Made by a program: the position numbers and the translations under genes. Below are positions 45,923 to 57,019 of a stretch of 64,000 nt of DNA, piece after piece. The notes under the pieces were generated by a model. The model had not been told where the DNA came from. It saw nothing but the letters and a program-made list of their open reading frames with translations, and did not search any database. The stretch spans positions 337,757-401,756 of the forward strand of contig NW_006768767.1 of the NCBI RefSeq assembly GCF_000204055.1, given 5' to 3'. How positions within the stretch are numbered: position 1 is the stretch's first letter; each line of letters begins with the position of its first letter. The DNA is from Melampsora larici-populina 98AG31 (Eukaryota > Basidiomycota > Pucciniomycetes > Pucciniales > Melampsoraceae).

Positions 45923-48900
45923 TGCTCACGTCTCGATCGTCGCGTGAAGTGGATTGATAGCCAGGTTTAACACGTTAAAGGTCTTACTACTTAACACATG
46001 AGCAAAAAGATGAAGATTTTGATAGAGAGAGGGGGCGAGTGAGAGGAGAAAGGCCAAAGGGGGTCTCAGTTTAGCAGACAGCCCCTAACTCAATTGTTCG
46101 CTTGTCAGGTTATCAAACTAGAGACCTACTGGTAGCTTATCTCCTTTCCTTTGGAGGGGCAGAAGAACAAGCTGCGAGCTAAGACCCGAAAGACGTAGAG
46201 ACTATAATCGGTTGTCGAACGGCGTTTTTTAGTGCAGTTTGTGGAAATTGCCCGGCGTAGCCAAGCAGGTTAAAATTTCGGTTAATCAAGGTCAATCAAA
46301 GTTGTTGAGATGATGGTGATGTTTTCATATGATGCCTATGACTACGGATCAGAGATGAATGAAGATTGGAAAGTTTATAGGACGATGTTTCCTCTTATCG
46401 TGTAATCGAATATAAACTGGCTTTACTAAAAAGATTCTGGTCGCAAATCAGGAGTGAGAATTTATACGTGGGTGAGAGTTGAGAAAAATCACAGCCAAGA
46501 TTTTCGGGAGTTAGAGGAAACCTGCTCTGCTCTTGAAAGTATGACGACTTTATGAAAGAGTTTGGGGCAGGGAAAACGATTGGGGGCTAAAAAGGAAAAA
46601 AAAGTTACCCACACAGCAAGAAAATTAGCAGTAAGACTAATTCATGTAGGGGCCGAAAATCAAAATCTAGAGGATAAGTTTTTAAATCCGACAGAGGGGC
46701 AAGCTTTTCAATTGAAGTGGGCTTGGTTTATATTTCTAGCTCCAGAGCTGTCAAAATCATTTTAAGAGATGTTTTAGAGGGTAATAGACAAGGAGAAATA
46801 AATTGAAAAAAAGGATTAACGGCTATGTAGAAGTCTGTAAGATAAAGTGAGGATGCTGAAAATTGAATCTTTGACGAATCGGGTGGAGTTGAAAGTCTGT
46901 AGATCGTCATCCACACCAGTCTTGGTGTCTCGCAACGAAGGACCCGGGCCAGAAAACGATTTAGAGAGAGAAAAGAAAAAGCACGTTTTGGATGTGAAAT
47001 GACTGTACGTCGGGTCCGATGAACTAACAGGCATCTGCGTATACCCGAAGTACGGTAAAGTTGGGTAAAAAGGAAACGGCGCTACACGAGAGGTGCAGTT
47101 GGGTGATGGTCGCAGTCGATTGGCAGTGAACAATATTCCATATGACATCTAATCATGCTTAATCCAAGAGATTCATCAACCAAACCTCATCACCGACAGA
47201 AACGGAGGTTTAAAGATAGAAATTGATCCAAAACTGGATAATCTCACTGGGTTGTATGTACCATGCATTCGACAGCACTTTGCAGAAGTCTTGGAAGCCA
47301 AGGGGTAGGAGAAGGAAGTGTATTCAGAGATCTGAACCACTCAAATAGCTCCACATCCTCTTCTGATTATCAGGCTCTCCCTGGATCAGTCCAGCACATC
47401 TTTTGCATTTACATGTATCCGATAGATACCTCTCATTCATCAAGTAGGAAAGGTGGAAAAAACATATGTGTTATGCTTCTCTTTAAGACCCAAAACGCAA
47501 GCGGGAAACTCTTGGGATGAGTAGGCTATTAATGACAAACTTCAATTGTTGAAAGTGCAGGCAATTGGTCAGTAAGGTGTACAGTGTACAATTATAGGGT
47601 ATCGAATGAATCTTACTCGCTTTGCCAAACAGGTTGATTCATGGAGAGTCGTCATCGTGTACCTCTCCCCAATCATCGAGTGATAATTGAGAGAGGGATG
47701 TTATGCATTGTGTAGATAAGGGGAGATGAGATTGGCGAGAGAGGGGAATTAAGACGCTTACCATGATTCCTCATCTTCTTATACACAGTTGCATAAAGAT
47801 ATCTCATCCTTTAGCCTAGGTCAACCTGACTTTCTTTCCGAGGTAGAATTTCAAAGAGAATCATAGAGAATCAGATTGAAGCGATCCGGTCAAGCACGGT
47901 AGGTTGAAAGGTTTCAGTCTCGCTTTACCGAGGGCTTCATCACCCGCTTCAAAGTTTGTTTACCAATCCAACTTTTAGTACATTTCAATTTGCTGTCTTG
48001 GCCCAGATTTCCAGTCAAACTTGAGCATTTTGGCGCGAAATCAAGTCAACCGCGTGGGTTTGACTGTATGTAGCTTCTCAAAGAACGCAGTGTTCTGGAC
48101 CACCGGTGCAAAGTTTTCGTGAGAGATGATTGAGTGAGGCTTCATCTCTGGACTCGAAAACCCAACGCCCGCGTTCAGAGTGACTTTGTTAGTTGAGAGT
48201 TTCAAACGCTATCTTTGTGTTGTGGGCAGGAAATTCACACACAACTCTGAAAGTCGATTCTCTTTAGATCCAGCCGAGAGACGGATCACTATGCGGTGGT
48301 GACATGATGATTGCTATAGCCTTCGACGCTTCCTTGAACGCGAGCTAACGCGAGACATATTCTGTCGAATTAAAATTGTGCGGGCACATTAGAAAAAGTG
48401 GTATAGAATTTTGATACCCATATACGAGCCCCAATATGCTTTCAAAGTCACATCACATTTTCCACTGTAATCAATAAACCTTTTAGAGCTCATGATATGG
48501 ATAAGGGTGAAAACTGTAGTGGGGATCAAAGAAGTTCCATACCTTGACGTCATAATTTCTATAGTTTCCACATTCCTCGCATATAGGCTTTTAACCTCTT
48601 CGCGGAAGTTTATTGTTCCACTTCACAAGCTCAATAAGCTCAATCATCTCGTGATGCAGCTTGGTGTCCATTGCATCAACTAACTCCATCAAGTCTCTTG
48701 TCCGAGACCGACGGGGAAGATCATCCCGGGGGGGCTTGGGTCAAGCTGACTCGCATCAGTTTCCCGCTGATCTGCAGGGTCTTCTGAAATCCTTGGAAAT
48801 CTGTGGATGGGCCTCATTTATATTATGTTGATGAAGTCTCATCATGGCACTTACGGAAATGCCGCCTGTGAAAAAGAGCGTAGTCTGATAAATGGCGAAG

Positions 48901-49192
48901 CAGGGAGGAATAGAAAACAATTTTTTATAGAAAAGAATCCCAGAAAGAGTCTCAGTAACTGAAAACCCAATAATATCCCATGAAATGATAACCAGAACCA
49001 AACCAATTCTTTCTTTCCTTTAAATTAAGAAAGGAAAAGAAACAGAAATTGCCTAATAGCCTCCTAAGAAACCTGCCACAAGTCTTGTGTGAGAATAGAC
49101 GGTAGATATTCAGAAAAACAGATACCAACAATAGAAAATCTCAAAAAAGGAATTTTTTAACCACTCACACTAAAGAAAAAAACTCAGAAGTG
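45923..49192. other. Gene-free stretch before the first LTR element
   Basis: Open frames at 46562-46765, 46816-47148, 47263-47520 and 48492-48683 are short and domain-free. The first 150 bases are the likely promoter of the minus-strand membrane protein gene. I see no other supported feature. Confidence 0.45.
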
Positions 49193-49197
49193 CCAAC

Positions 49198-49505
49198 TGT
49201 AAGGATACATACACATGGGTTTAGACAGGTCATCACATTAGTCATCTAGCTCCTGGTTGGGTTCCTCTTTCTCCTCACGAACCCTGACCGGAGCTAGGTA
49301 CGTGTCTACATCATTTCTTTCTCTATTTGTTTCTTTTCTCTTTTGTGATTGTTTTCTGATTGTTGGGTTTCTCTCACGAACCCTGACCGGAGCTAGCTAT
49401 TGAACAGGAAATCAATCCCGAGTTCTAGATAGCTTTCCGTGGTTCTGAACCACTGTGAGATAGTGCCAAGTCCCCAGTGAAGGTTCCTTTAGTCTGAACC
49501 TTACA
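49198..49505 (+). repeat. 5' LTR of the 49198-55491 element
   Basis: Starts TGTAAGGATACATACACATG and ends CTGAACCTTACA. It contains an internal direct repeat CACGAACCCTGACCGGAGCT about 113 bp apart. Confidence 0.92.
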
Positions 49506-49603
49506 CTTTTTTTATCTATTACTTGTTTCCTTTTTTCTCTTCTTGAAAATCTTTCGACCACTTGACAACTCAATACTTGCCAAACTTGCCAATCGACAAC
49601 TCT

Positions 49604-50293
49604 ATGCCATTCAATCTCCCATCGAACTTCTGTATTAACCCCGAAACCTTGCTCCATCGAACTCGATCTGCTGACCTCATTGAATCACCGGCGGCTCCTC
49701 CTCCTCCTCGATACAACTGGAAGCCTACCAAAGACGATCCTGTGACACCGGATAAAACTCTTCGTACTATCTTTCCGTCATCATCTCATTCGCTAACCAA
49801 TACAAACGACTCCATAACCACTCCTGATGTCAAGATAGTACGCAATCACTTTGAGACTGCCTTTCAAAATACCCCTATTGCACCTGGCGGATTTGTTTTC
49901 TCAACAATGCCAGCCTCTGAATCGTCCGATACCGCGACGGTCAAGGGGAAGAGCAAAGAGGATGGAGTCCAATCGAAGGACGATATCATTGAAGCCCTGC
50001 ATGCGAGAATGAAACAGTTGGAGCAGGAAAACGCCACGTTGGAACAGAAGGCAGAAACGGCTGCTGCTGACCGACGACGATTGGACACTCTCGAAACAAC
50101 GCTGTCTCAGATGTTATCAAATTTTTCACCCACCTTAGGCAACAGTGGCGGATCTCAGAACCCGTTTGGGATCAACCCAGGTGGTGGGAACAACTTAGCA
50201 ACTCCGACTCCCTCTGGGCCTCGAGCAGGTCAATTCCAAACTCAGGAAGTACCGCCAACTCAAACCAGACCCCCCACCTTGGAACTCACTTGA
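49604..50293 (+). CDS. N-terminal part of the gag-pol polyprotein, ending at an in-frame TGA
   Basis: The first ATG (MPFNLPSNF) is at 49604. The protein is Pro/Ser/Thr-rich and then forms a coiled-coil-like stretch (ALHARMKQLEQENATLEQKA, about residues 133-152), followed by a Gly/Asn/Pro-rich linker. It ends at TGA 50291-50293. The frame is the same as the following long frame and stays open after the TGA. This is probably the N-terminus of gag, separated by one stop codon that is either a mutation (CGA to TGA) or used for regulated readthrough. It has no capsid core of its own. Confidence 0.7.
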   Translation: MPFNLPSNFCINPETLLHRTRSADLIESPAAPPPPRYNWKPTKDDPVTPDKTLRTIFPSSSHSLTNTNDSITTPDVKIVRNHFETAFQNTPIAPGGFVFSTMPASESSDTATVKGKSKEDGVQSKDDIIEALHARMKQLEQENATLEQKAETAAADRRRLDTLETTLSQMLSNFSPTLGNSGGSQNPFGINPGGGNNLATPTPSGPRAGQFQTQEVPPTQTRPPTLELT

Positions 50294-50335
50294 ACTGAAG
50301 AGCACTTACCTTCTGGACGCACCATACCTGTCTAT

Positions 50336-53300
50336 ATGACGGAGGAACCCTTACCACGAGTGGACCGATCGAACACCATCGATCAAGAGCCGCCTTTGAC
50401 AGCTCCGACTGCCCTTCAGACAGCAAGATTGACGCTCGCGAGCGAGATCAAAATCTCAGAGGTCCCAAAATTCACGGGGCCCTCAGAGAACCCAGCGGCA
50501 TTGTTTAACTGGCGACGACTCGTGGAACAGTACTTTACCCTGAAGAATCTTGTTGACAATAAGCAACAATTGATCATCTTAGGATCCTTACTTGTCAAAC
50601 CACGAGCCGGTGCCTGGTTTGTTAATTCAGCATCAGATTTACACGAGTTGACTTGGGATGAAGCGATGAATGAACTGGCTGTCGAGACTTTACCTACCGG
50701 ATGGCTAGAGGACACGGAATGGAAGATTCGTCAGCTCAAGATGGGGATGAACGAAGATTTCAAGACTTACGTAGGACGCGCGCGCGACTTGTACAACATC
50801 GTACAAGTACAAACGTCTCTTTCGGCTCGTAACCTGGCTGAATATATCGTATGGGGGGCGCCAGAAGTGTTTCAGCGATGGATCAAAGATCGAGGCCTGC
50901 TTCAAGCAACACCGTTCAAAATCCTGCCGTTCATATCGCTCGCAAGCAACGTCTGGGATTTGCTTCAATCAAGCAACCTGGTACCAAGAGGGCGACCACG
51001 TCAGAACGCTATTGAAGACAACCATCAAACTGTCAATCGTCCTGCTTACCCAATGAACACCTCAACAACCGAGACACGAACGGTAGAACAACGGGCCGAT
51101 TCAGCTTGGCGTTATCATTTGTATATGAGACAAGTAGGACTGTGTGGATACTGTCGCACAAAGTGTGGGAATGCTCAATGTCGCGGCCCAGCGAAGGGAC
51201 CGTTTGTGACTGTACCGGACACTTTCAATCCAGGACCTCGTCCACGAGCTCGTCACGAAACTGGGATCAATCCATGGATCCGACCGACATCTAATGCATC
51301 TACGAGGGCTCCTGGAGCGCCGACTGCCAAACCAGCAGGAAGACCACCCCCACCAGCCTCAATCATTGCGAGCGTGCAACATGGAGAACGTGACGATAAT
51401 CACTCAGATCTCTTTTCTCAAGACATCACTCGATATGAAGAGGCGGATCGCGTCCTAGTTGCTCATTTGGCTGAAGACAAGGAAGAGGAAAGGTGCGCCA
51501 ACTTTCCTTCGTCTCGGACAAAGTCTCTCATCCTCAAAATGAAAATTAATGGTCTTTTGATTCGGGCTTTAATCGACTCAGCCGCAGAAACCAACTTAAT
51601 GTCGGATCGGCTGAACAAACTGGCACAAATTCCACGGCGGCCACTGGTTGCACCAATCGAGGCAAAGCTAGCAATTGATGGAGGTGATGGTAAATCATTC
51701 TTCTTCAAAGAATTTTGTTTCGCAAACGTGGCAGCTCATGAACCTGCACTTCGTTTTGGTTCAACCTTTTTCAAGTTGGCGCCATTGGGGGATAAGTTTG
51801 ATGTTATCTTGGGGACCCCTTTCCTTGAAAAATACCACCTTGATGTTTCCCTTCACGATCGCGCTGTCAAACATGTACCGACAAAGACCATATTGAAGGA
51901 AGAAAATGCAATGAATAAGCTCAGAGATGAAGTAAAACAGTCAATGATTGCTTGCGTCATTGAGAATTTAAAACAAGTGAAAGAGTCCCGGGACCTGTCA
52001 GCCAGAGAAGAAAAGATGCTTCATGATTTCTCCGACCTCTTCCCAGACGAGCTACCTGCGGTAGAAGATGATGATGAGGACGATTTCATTGCGCCTAAAG
52101 GGCAAAATGAATCATCCAAAATTCGTCATAAGATCATACTAACTGACCCAAATGTAGTTTTTAATGAAAAGCAATACGCCTATCCCACAAAATATTTAGG
52201 GTCTTGGAAGAAGCTGATTGACCAACACCTTGCGGCGGGGCGGATTCGACGTTCTACAAGCCAGTATGCATCACCATCGATGATCATACCAAAGAAAGAT
52301 CCCACTGCATTACCACGTTGGGTCTGTGATTACAGAACTTTAAACAAGTACACCGTCAATCGATCACCTTTGCCAAACGTGGATGAGGCAGTGCGGCTGG
52401 TAGGAACAGGCAAAGTGTTCTATATAATCGATCAGATCAACTCCTTTTTTCAGACGAAATTGAGGGAGGAAGACGTTCCGCTTACGGCAGTCAAGACTCC
52501 TTTTGGTTTGTACGAATGGGCAGTAATGCCGATGGGACTAACAAATGGGCCAGCAACTCACCAGGCGCGAGTGGAGGAGGCTCTAGGAGACTTAATTGGT
52601 AGGATCTGTGTTGTCTATATAGATGACATTGTTGTTTTTTCGAATTCAATTGAAGAACACGAAGATCATGTAAGACAAGTATTGGAAAAATTGAGACTTG
52701 CAAGACTGTATTGTTCACCATCAAAAAGTAAACTCTTTCGGCGCAAGATTAACTTTTTAGGTTATGAAATCAGTGGTGAAGGTATATGCCCGGACGAAGC
52801 TAAGGTGGAGAAGTTAGCAAAATGGAAAACCCCGTCGTCACAAAAGCAACTGTTGCGATTTCTGGGAACGGTGCAGTTTTTAAAGAATTTTATTGATGGT
52901 TTATCACACTATGTAGGTACTCTATCCCCCTTGACGAGCACAAAGAAAAAGAATGAGACTTTCAAATGGGGGGCAGCTGAAGATGACGCTTTTGAGAATA
53001 TTAAACGCATTATCACAACACTGCCGGTATTGAAAACACTAGACTACGATTCGGAAGAACCAATCTGGTTGTTCACCGATGCCAGCGGACACGGGTTGGG
53101 AGCAGCACTATTCCAGGGATCAGAATGGGATAAGTCGTCTCCTGTTGCTTATGAAAGTCGTACAATGACGCCAGCTGAACAAAATTATCCCGTACACGAA
53201 CAAGAATTGTTGGCGGTAGTGAATGCCCTTCAGAAATGGAAGATGATGCTTTTAGGGTTGAAGATTAATGTAATGACAGATCACCATTCTTTAACGCACT

Positions 53301-54721
53301 TACTAACTCAAAGAAACATCAGTCGAAGACAAGCCCGGTGGTTAGAGACCCTATCCCAGTTTGATTCAGACTTCAAGTATCTGAAAGGGGAGGATAACAG
53401 TGTAGCCAACGCCCTCTCACGAGCTGAAGAAGTCGCTTCGTGTGAAGTACGTAGTACATTTGATGACGAAATGAAATCCGAAATCAAAGAAGGATACCAT
53501 CTCGACACCTTCTGTGACCGCTTAGCTGCAACATTACCACTACGGGAAGGCACCGAATCTAAGGACGGCTTGATGTTCATCGACAATCGACTGGTTATAC
53601 CCAACACCGGCAACCTGCGGCGACGACTCATTGAACAGACGCATGATGCTTTAGGTCACCTTGGCGTTCTAAAGACGTTACTTCAACTACGTACGGAGTT
53701 CTTCTGGCCTGACTTGGCCAAAGATGTGAAGCACTTTATTCAACACTGCGACAAGTGCCAACGTACGAAGGGGAGGACGTCGTTAGCTTCAGGACGAATG
53801 CAGACAACCGATGGTCCAAGGGCACCTATGGAGGATATCTCTCTAGACTTCATAGGACCATTCCCAAAAGCCCGAGGATACGACATGATCTTATCGATAA
53901 CGTGCCGATTAACCGGATTTGTACGAGCGATCCCAACGTGCCAAACAGACACTGCCGCAAAGACTGCTCAACGGGTGTTTGGATCGTGGCTATCAATTTT
54001 TGGAGCACCAAGAAGTATGATTGGAGACAGGGATAAACTGTGGACATCAAACTTCTGGCAAGAGCTCAATCGATTATTGCACATCAAAGTAAATCTGACA
54101 ACTGCCTATCACCCACAAAGCGATGGAAGGAGCGAAAAATCAAACAAAACAATCGTTCAGATTCTTCGACCTCTGGTGGAACAACACCACGGTAAATGGT
54201 TTGACTGCCTACCGTCGGTAGAATACGCCATCAACTCTGCGGTTAATGTCGCAACAGGAGTTTCGCCCTTTGAATACGTGTACGGAAAAAAGCCTCGACT
54301 CTTTCCAACCACCATCCTCCCTAACTCGGTACCGGAAGTCCAGGAGTGGATAGCTAAACTCCAATCAGCATGGGCAGACTTCCGAGACAAGTTGTGGACG
54401 AGTCGAATAGACCAAGCAACGTATTACAATAATCGCAGACGACCGGGTGAACAATTAAAAGAAGGTGATTGGGTACTCGTAGATAGTAAAGATCGCCAAC
54501 AAATTGTTGGAGGGCAAGGCAGACCGACCAGCAAGTTGCGACCTAGGTATGATGGACCTTACCAAGTCATCAAATGTGTGAACGACGGTCGGAACTTTGA
54601 ACTCAAACTGAACGGCAACGACAACTCTCATCCAGTTTTCCACATCTCAAAATTGAAGAAGTACAGATGTGACGATCAGGAGGGGGAAGGGGTTTTGCGA
54701 GCAATAGGAGTACAAAAGTAA
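50336..54721 (+). CDS. Gag-pol polyprotein of a Ty3/gypsy retrotransposon, 1461 aa
   Basis: Domain order by approximate residue: gag capsid-like region 60-220 (WRRLVEQYF, WKIRQLKMG); a Cys cluster CGYCRTKCGNAQC near 270; protease near 415 (ALIDSAAETNLM, with the third active-site residue Ala rather than Gly); RT 600-780 with YIDDIVVFS near 762; RNase H 900-1020 (FTDASGHGLGAALF, VMTDHHSLTHLL); integrase zinc-binding HH-CC near 1105-1145 (HCDKCQRTKG); a DDE core (DFIGPFP, IGDRDKLWTSNFW, HPQSDGRSEKSNK); and a GPY/F motif (RYDGPYQVIK) near the end. No chromodomain follows. The downstream frame is intact, so apart from the upstream TGA the element could be active. The transcript would start in the 5' LTR. 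Confidence 0.92.
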   Translation: MTEEPLPRVDRSNTIDQEPPLTAPTALQTARLTLASEIKISEVPKFTGPSENPAALFNWRRLVEQYFTLKNLVDNKQQLIILGSLLVKPRAGAWFVNSASDLHELTWDEAMNELAVETLPTGWLEDTEWKIRQLKMGMNEDFKTYVGRARDLYNIVQVQTSLSARNLAEYIVWGAPEVFQRWIKDRGLLQATPFKILPFISLASNVWDLLQSSNLVPRGRPRQNAIEDNHQTVNRPAYPMNTSTTETRTVEQRADSAWRYHLYMRQVGLCGYCRTKCGNAQCRGPAKGPFVTVPDTFNPGPRPRARHETGINPWIRPTSNASTRAPGAPTAKPAGRPPPPASIIASVQHGERDDNHSDLFSQDITRYEEADRVLVAHLAEDKEEERCANFPSSRTKSLILKMKINGLLIRALIDSAAETNLMSDRLNKLAQIPRRPLVAPIEAKLAIDGGDGKSFFFKEFCFANVAAHEPALRFGSTFFKLAPLGDKFDVILGTPFLEKYHLDVSLHDRAVKHVPTKTILKEENAMNKLRDEVKQSMIACVIENLKQVKESRDLSAREEKMLHDFSDLFPDELPAVEDDDEDDFIAPKGQNESSKIRHKIILTDPNVVFNEKQYAYPTKYLGSWKKLIDQHLAAGRIRRSTSQYASPSMIIPKKDPTALPRWVCDYRTLNKYTVNRSPLPNVDEAVRLVGTGKVFYIIDQINSFFQTKLREEDVPLTAVKTPFGLYEWAVMPMGLTNGPATHQARVEEALGDLIGRICVVYIDDIVVFSNSIEEHEDHVRQVLEKLRLARLYCSPSKSKLFRRKINFLGYEISGEGICPDEAKVEKLAKWKTPSSQKQLLRFLGTVQFLKNFIDGLSHYVGTLSPLTSTKKKNETFKWGAAEDDAFENIKRIITTLPVLKTLDYDSEEPIWLFTDASGHGLGAALFQGSEWDKSSPVAYESRTMTPAEQNYPVHEQELLAVVNALQKWKMMLLGLKINVMTDHHSLTHLLTQRNISRRQARWLETLSQFDSDFKYLKGEDNSVANALSRAEEVASCEVRSTFDDEMKSEIKEGYHLDTFCDRLAATLPLREGTESKDGLMFIDNRLVIPNTGNLRRRLIEQTHDALGHLGVLKTLLQLRTEFFWPDLAKDVKHFIQHCDKCQRTKGRTSLASGRMQTTDGPRAPMEDISLDFIGPFPKARGYDMILSITCRLTGFVRAIPTCQTDTAAKTAQRVFGSWLSIFGAPRSMIGDRDKLWTSNFWQELNRLLHIKVNLTTAYHPQSDGRSEKSNKTIVQILRPLVEQHHGKWFDCLPSVEYAINSAVNVATGVSPFEYVYGKKPRLFPTTILPNSVPEVQEWIAKLQSAWADFRDKLWTSRIDQATYYNNRRRPGEQLKEGDWVLVDSKDRQQIVGGQGRPTSKLRPRYDGPYQVIKCVNDGRNFELKLNGNDNSHPVFHISKLKKYRCDDQEGEGVLRAIGVQK

Positions 54722-55183
54722 GTTCCCACCACTTAGTATGCACCACCGAAGCAACTACGCCCCACCTCCTCTCTCGTATCAATTCAATCAAACAACACCT
54801 TGGCCACTTTGTGAGCATTGCATGGACTTTTTGTGTTTTATTGCAGTACCTCAAACACGAAGTTGACAACGACAAGATCAAGACATCAAGATTCATTATA
54901 TTATTCACTTCAACTCATGACTCTCACGCTCAAGGTTACCATTAGTTCTGTTTCTTTTTTTTATGACTTTTTATCTTTTTTAGCTTTTCTTTTTCAAATT
55001 TCTTGCTATAACAAATTTTTAGGGGCAAGTTATGCCAATTTTTTCCTTTTTTTCTCTTCTTCTCTTTCTTTCTCAATTATTATGGATTCAATGGAGGATT
55101 TTTTTTTTCTTTTCTTTGGTTTCTTTATTTTTTTTTGGTTTTTGGTTGGATTAAGGCAATTCTTTTTTTTAGAAGGGGAGGGA
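54722..55183 (+). other. 3' untranslated region and polypurine tract of the retrotransposon
   Basis: The region is extremely T-rich from 54945, then AGAAGGGGAGGGA at 55171-55183 sits directly before the 3' LTR as the plus-strand primer. No coding sequence is supported. Confidence 0.7.
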
Positions 55184-55491
55184 TGTAAGGATACATACAC
55201 ATGGGTTTAGACAGGTCATCACATTAGTCATCTAGCTCCTGGTTGGGTTCCTCTTTCTCCTCACGAACCCTGACCGGAGCTAGGTACGTGTCTACATCAT
55301 TTCTTTCTCTATTTGTTTCTTTTCTCTTTTGTGATTGTTTTCTGATTGTTGGGTTTCTCTCACGAACCCTGACCGGAGCTAGCTATTGAACAGGAAATCA
55401 ATCCCGAGTTCTAGATAGCTTTCCATGGTTCTGAACCACCGTGAGATAGTGCCAAGTCCCCAGTGAAGGTTCCTTTAGTCTGAACCTTACA
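55184..55491 (+). repeat. 3' LTR of the 49198-55491 element
   Basis: Identical to the 5' LTR except for two bases, in CTTTCC(A)TGG and ACCACC(C)GTG context. It is followed by the CCAAC duplication. Confidence 0.92.
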
Positions 55492-56727
55492 CCAACATGG
55501 GAAGGCTGGCCAATAAATTTCTGAGAATCTGGTTAGCCACGTGTCCTTAAACACATATATAAAATGCTTCCAACAACCAACAGCCAGCTGCTTGAATAAA
55601 TTCCAGCAAAGAAGCTGAATGGGCCAAAGTAGTAACACTTCCAGACCTAAGGATACGACCAGAAAATCTTTTGTTGAATAAGTTGTGAAACCAAGACATG
55701 AGCCATGATCATCTAGGAGACACACCCTGAGAAGTAATAAAAAGCTCTGCATGAGAAAGGAAAACTAAGAGCGCGTTCACTTAAGCGCATTCTGACCCAA
55801 AATTTCATTTTACACAGCACAGAAATCACATTCTGTAAAAAGTGTTTGATTTGCTATTTACAAGCATTCTGTAATGTACAGAATGCTTATAAAAATCGCT
55901 TTTTGCCTTGATTTCTACAATTTGATAATAGCGAATTTTTTCGATTTTTGCCCTTTCTGACTTCTTCAAAAATTGGGACAAGTCCCTGTTCACCGTACGG
56001 AAGGTCATAAAGTTAAACCTATCCAAAACCATCATATACCCTCTGAACCCATACCATCAACACCACTCTTCACTTCTTGCACTCAATCATCAGTTGTCTT
56101 CATCTCATCATATCCAACCAACTCCACCATGTCTGATAATGAATTGGACACCAGTGGTAATTGTGAAGGAGCCACCAATCAACCATTGTCAACACAGCCT
56201 GCTCTGATCAAAAAGAAATAAAACAAAAAACAAAATCAGGATCCCAAACTGATCAAATCAAAACAAAAGAAATTAAATCAAATGATAAGAAGAAAACAAA
56301 TGAAAAGAAGAAAACAAATGAAAAGAAAGAAGATAATGAAAAGAAGAAAGACCATGAAAAGCAGCAAGATAATGAAGATGATGACAATGACGATGATGAA
56401 ATTGTAACTAGTGGCGGCGTATGGCTTCATAAGTGCACTGCATGGTTAATCGACGAGCTTAGTCATCAAACAGATCCTGGGAAGGGGAATGATGGAGGGC
56501 TGAAGGCAGAAGATTGGAAGCAAGTTCTTATTGACTACAACAAACAATGGAAAACCAAGGAGCCACTGCTTTGTTTGAAGAATCACATCCAAAAGGTATA
56601 CATTTCATTCTTTTACTCATCAATCTTTACTTCAGAAGTATTTCATTATTGACTCTGCTTTTACTGAATTTCAGCTCAAGCAGACTTACCGGGCTTTTGA
56701 AAAGATCAAAGACTCCTCTGGAGCTCT

Positions 56728-56918
56728 GTTACGACCAGGCTTCGGGGGTCTTGCGTGTGGGACAGAGAGAGAGAGGATGCTGGGTACTACGTAATATAGT
56801 TATTGTAGCATAGGGAAAAGAGCAAGTTGGAGACGCTCAGACTACAAGAGTGGGACTCAGTCCGTCCCCCTTTCACGGGTTGTGATATGCCCGCAGACCA
56901 GTGTCACAGATCATAACA
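56728..56918 (-). repeat. 3' LTR (left copy) of the 56728-62742 element
   Basis: Runs TGTTACGACCAGG to CAGATCATAACA on the plus strand. Together with the right copy and the AGCTC duplication, it delimits the insertion exactly. Confidence 0.92.
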
Positions 56919-57019
56919 CTATCCCGCCTTTTACGCCCCGGCCCCTCTTTGCTGCCGGACGTCTTTCCCCGGGGCTTGGCGTTAAAAAACCCGGTGGGAA
57001 AAAGCTTCAGCCCCTCTCT

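Larger units (their letters stand above)
49198..55491 (+). mobile_element. Ty3/gypsy LTR retrotransposon, 6.3 kb, young, plus strand
   Basis: LTRs at 49198-49505 and 55184-55491 (308 bp, two differences seen: G/A and T/C) are flanked by the 5-bp duplication CCAAC (49193-49197 and 55492-55496). A polypurine tract AGAAGGGGAGGGA ends at 55183. The inside has one frame from 49604 to 54721 interrupted by a single TGA at 50291-50293. Order is gag, protease, RT, RNase H, integrase, as in Ty3/gypsy. The expected primer-binding site after the 5' LTR is not recognisable, because T-rich sequence follows. Near-identical LTRs indicate a recent insertion. Confidence 0.92.

Noticed and set aside
49506..49530. 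Primer-binding site after the first element's 5' LTR
   Set aside because: The sequence is T-rich and matches no tRNA 3' end that I can recall.
54818..55210. 130-codon Phe/Ser-rich frame before the 3' LTR
   Set aside because: It is the T-rich untranslated region of the retrotransposon, and it runs through the polypurine tract into the LTR.
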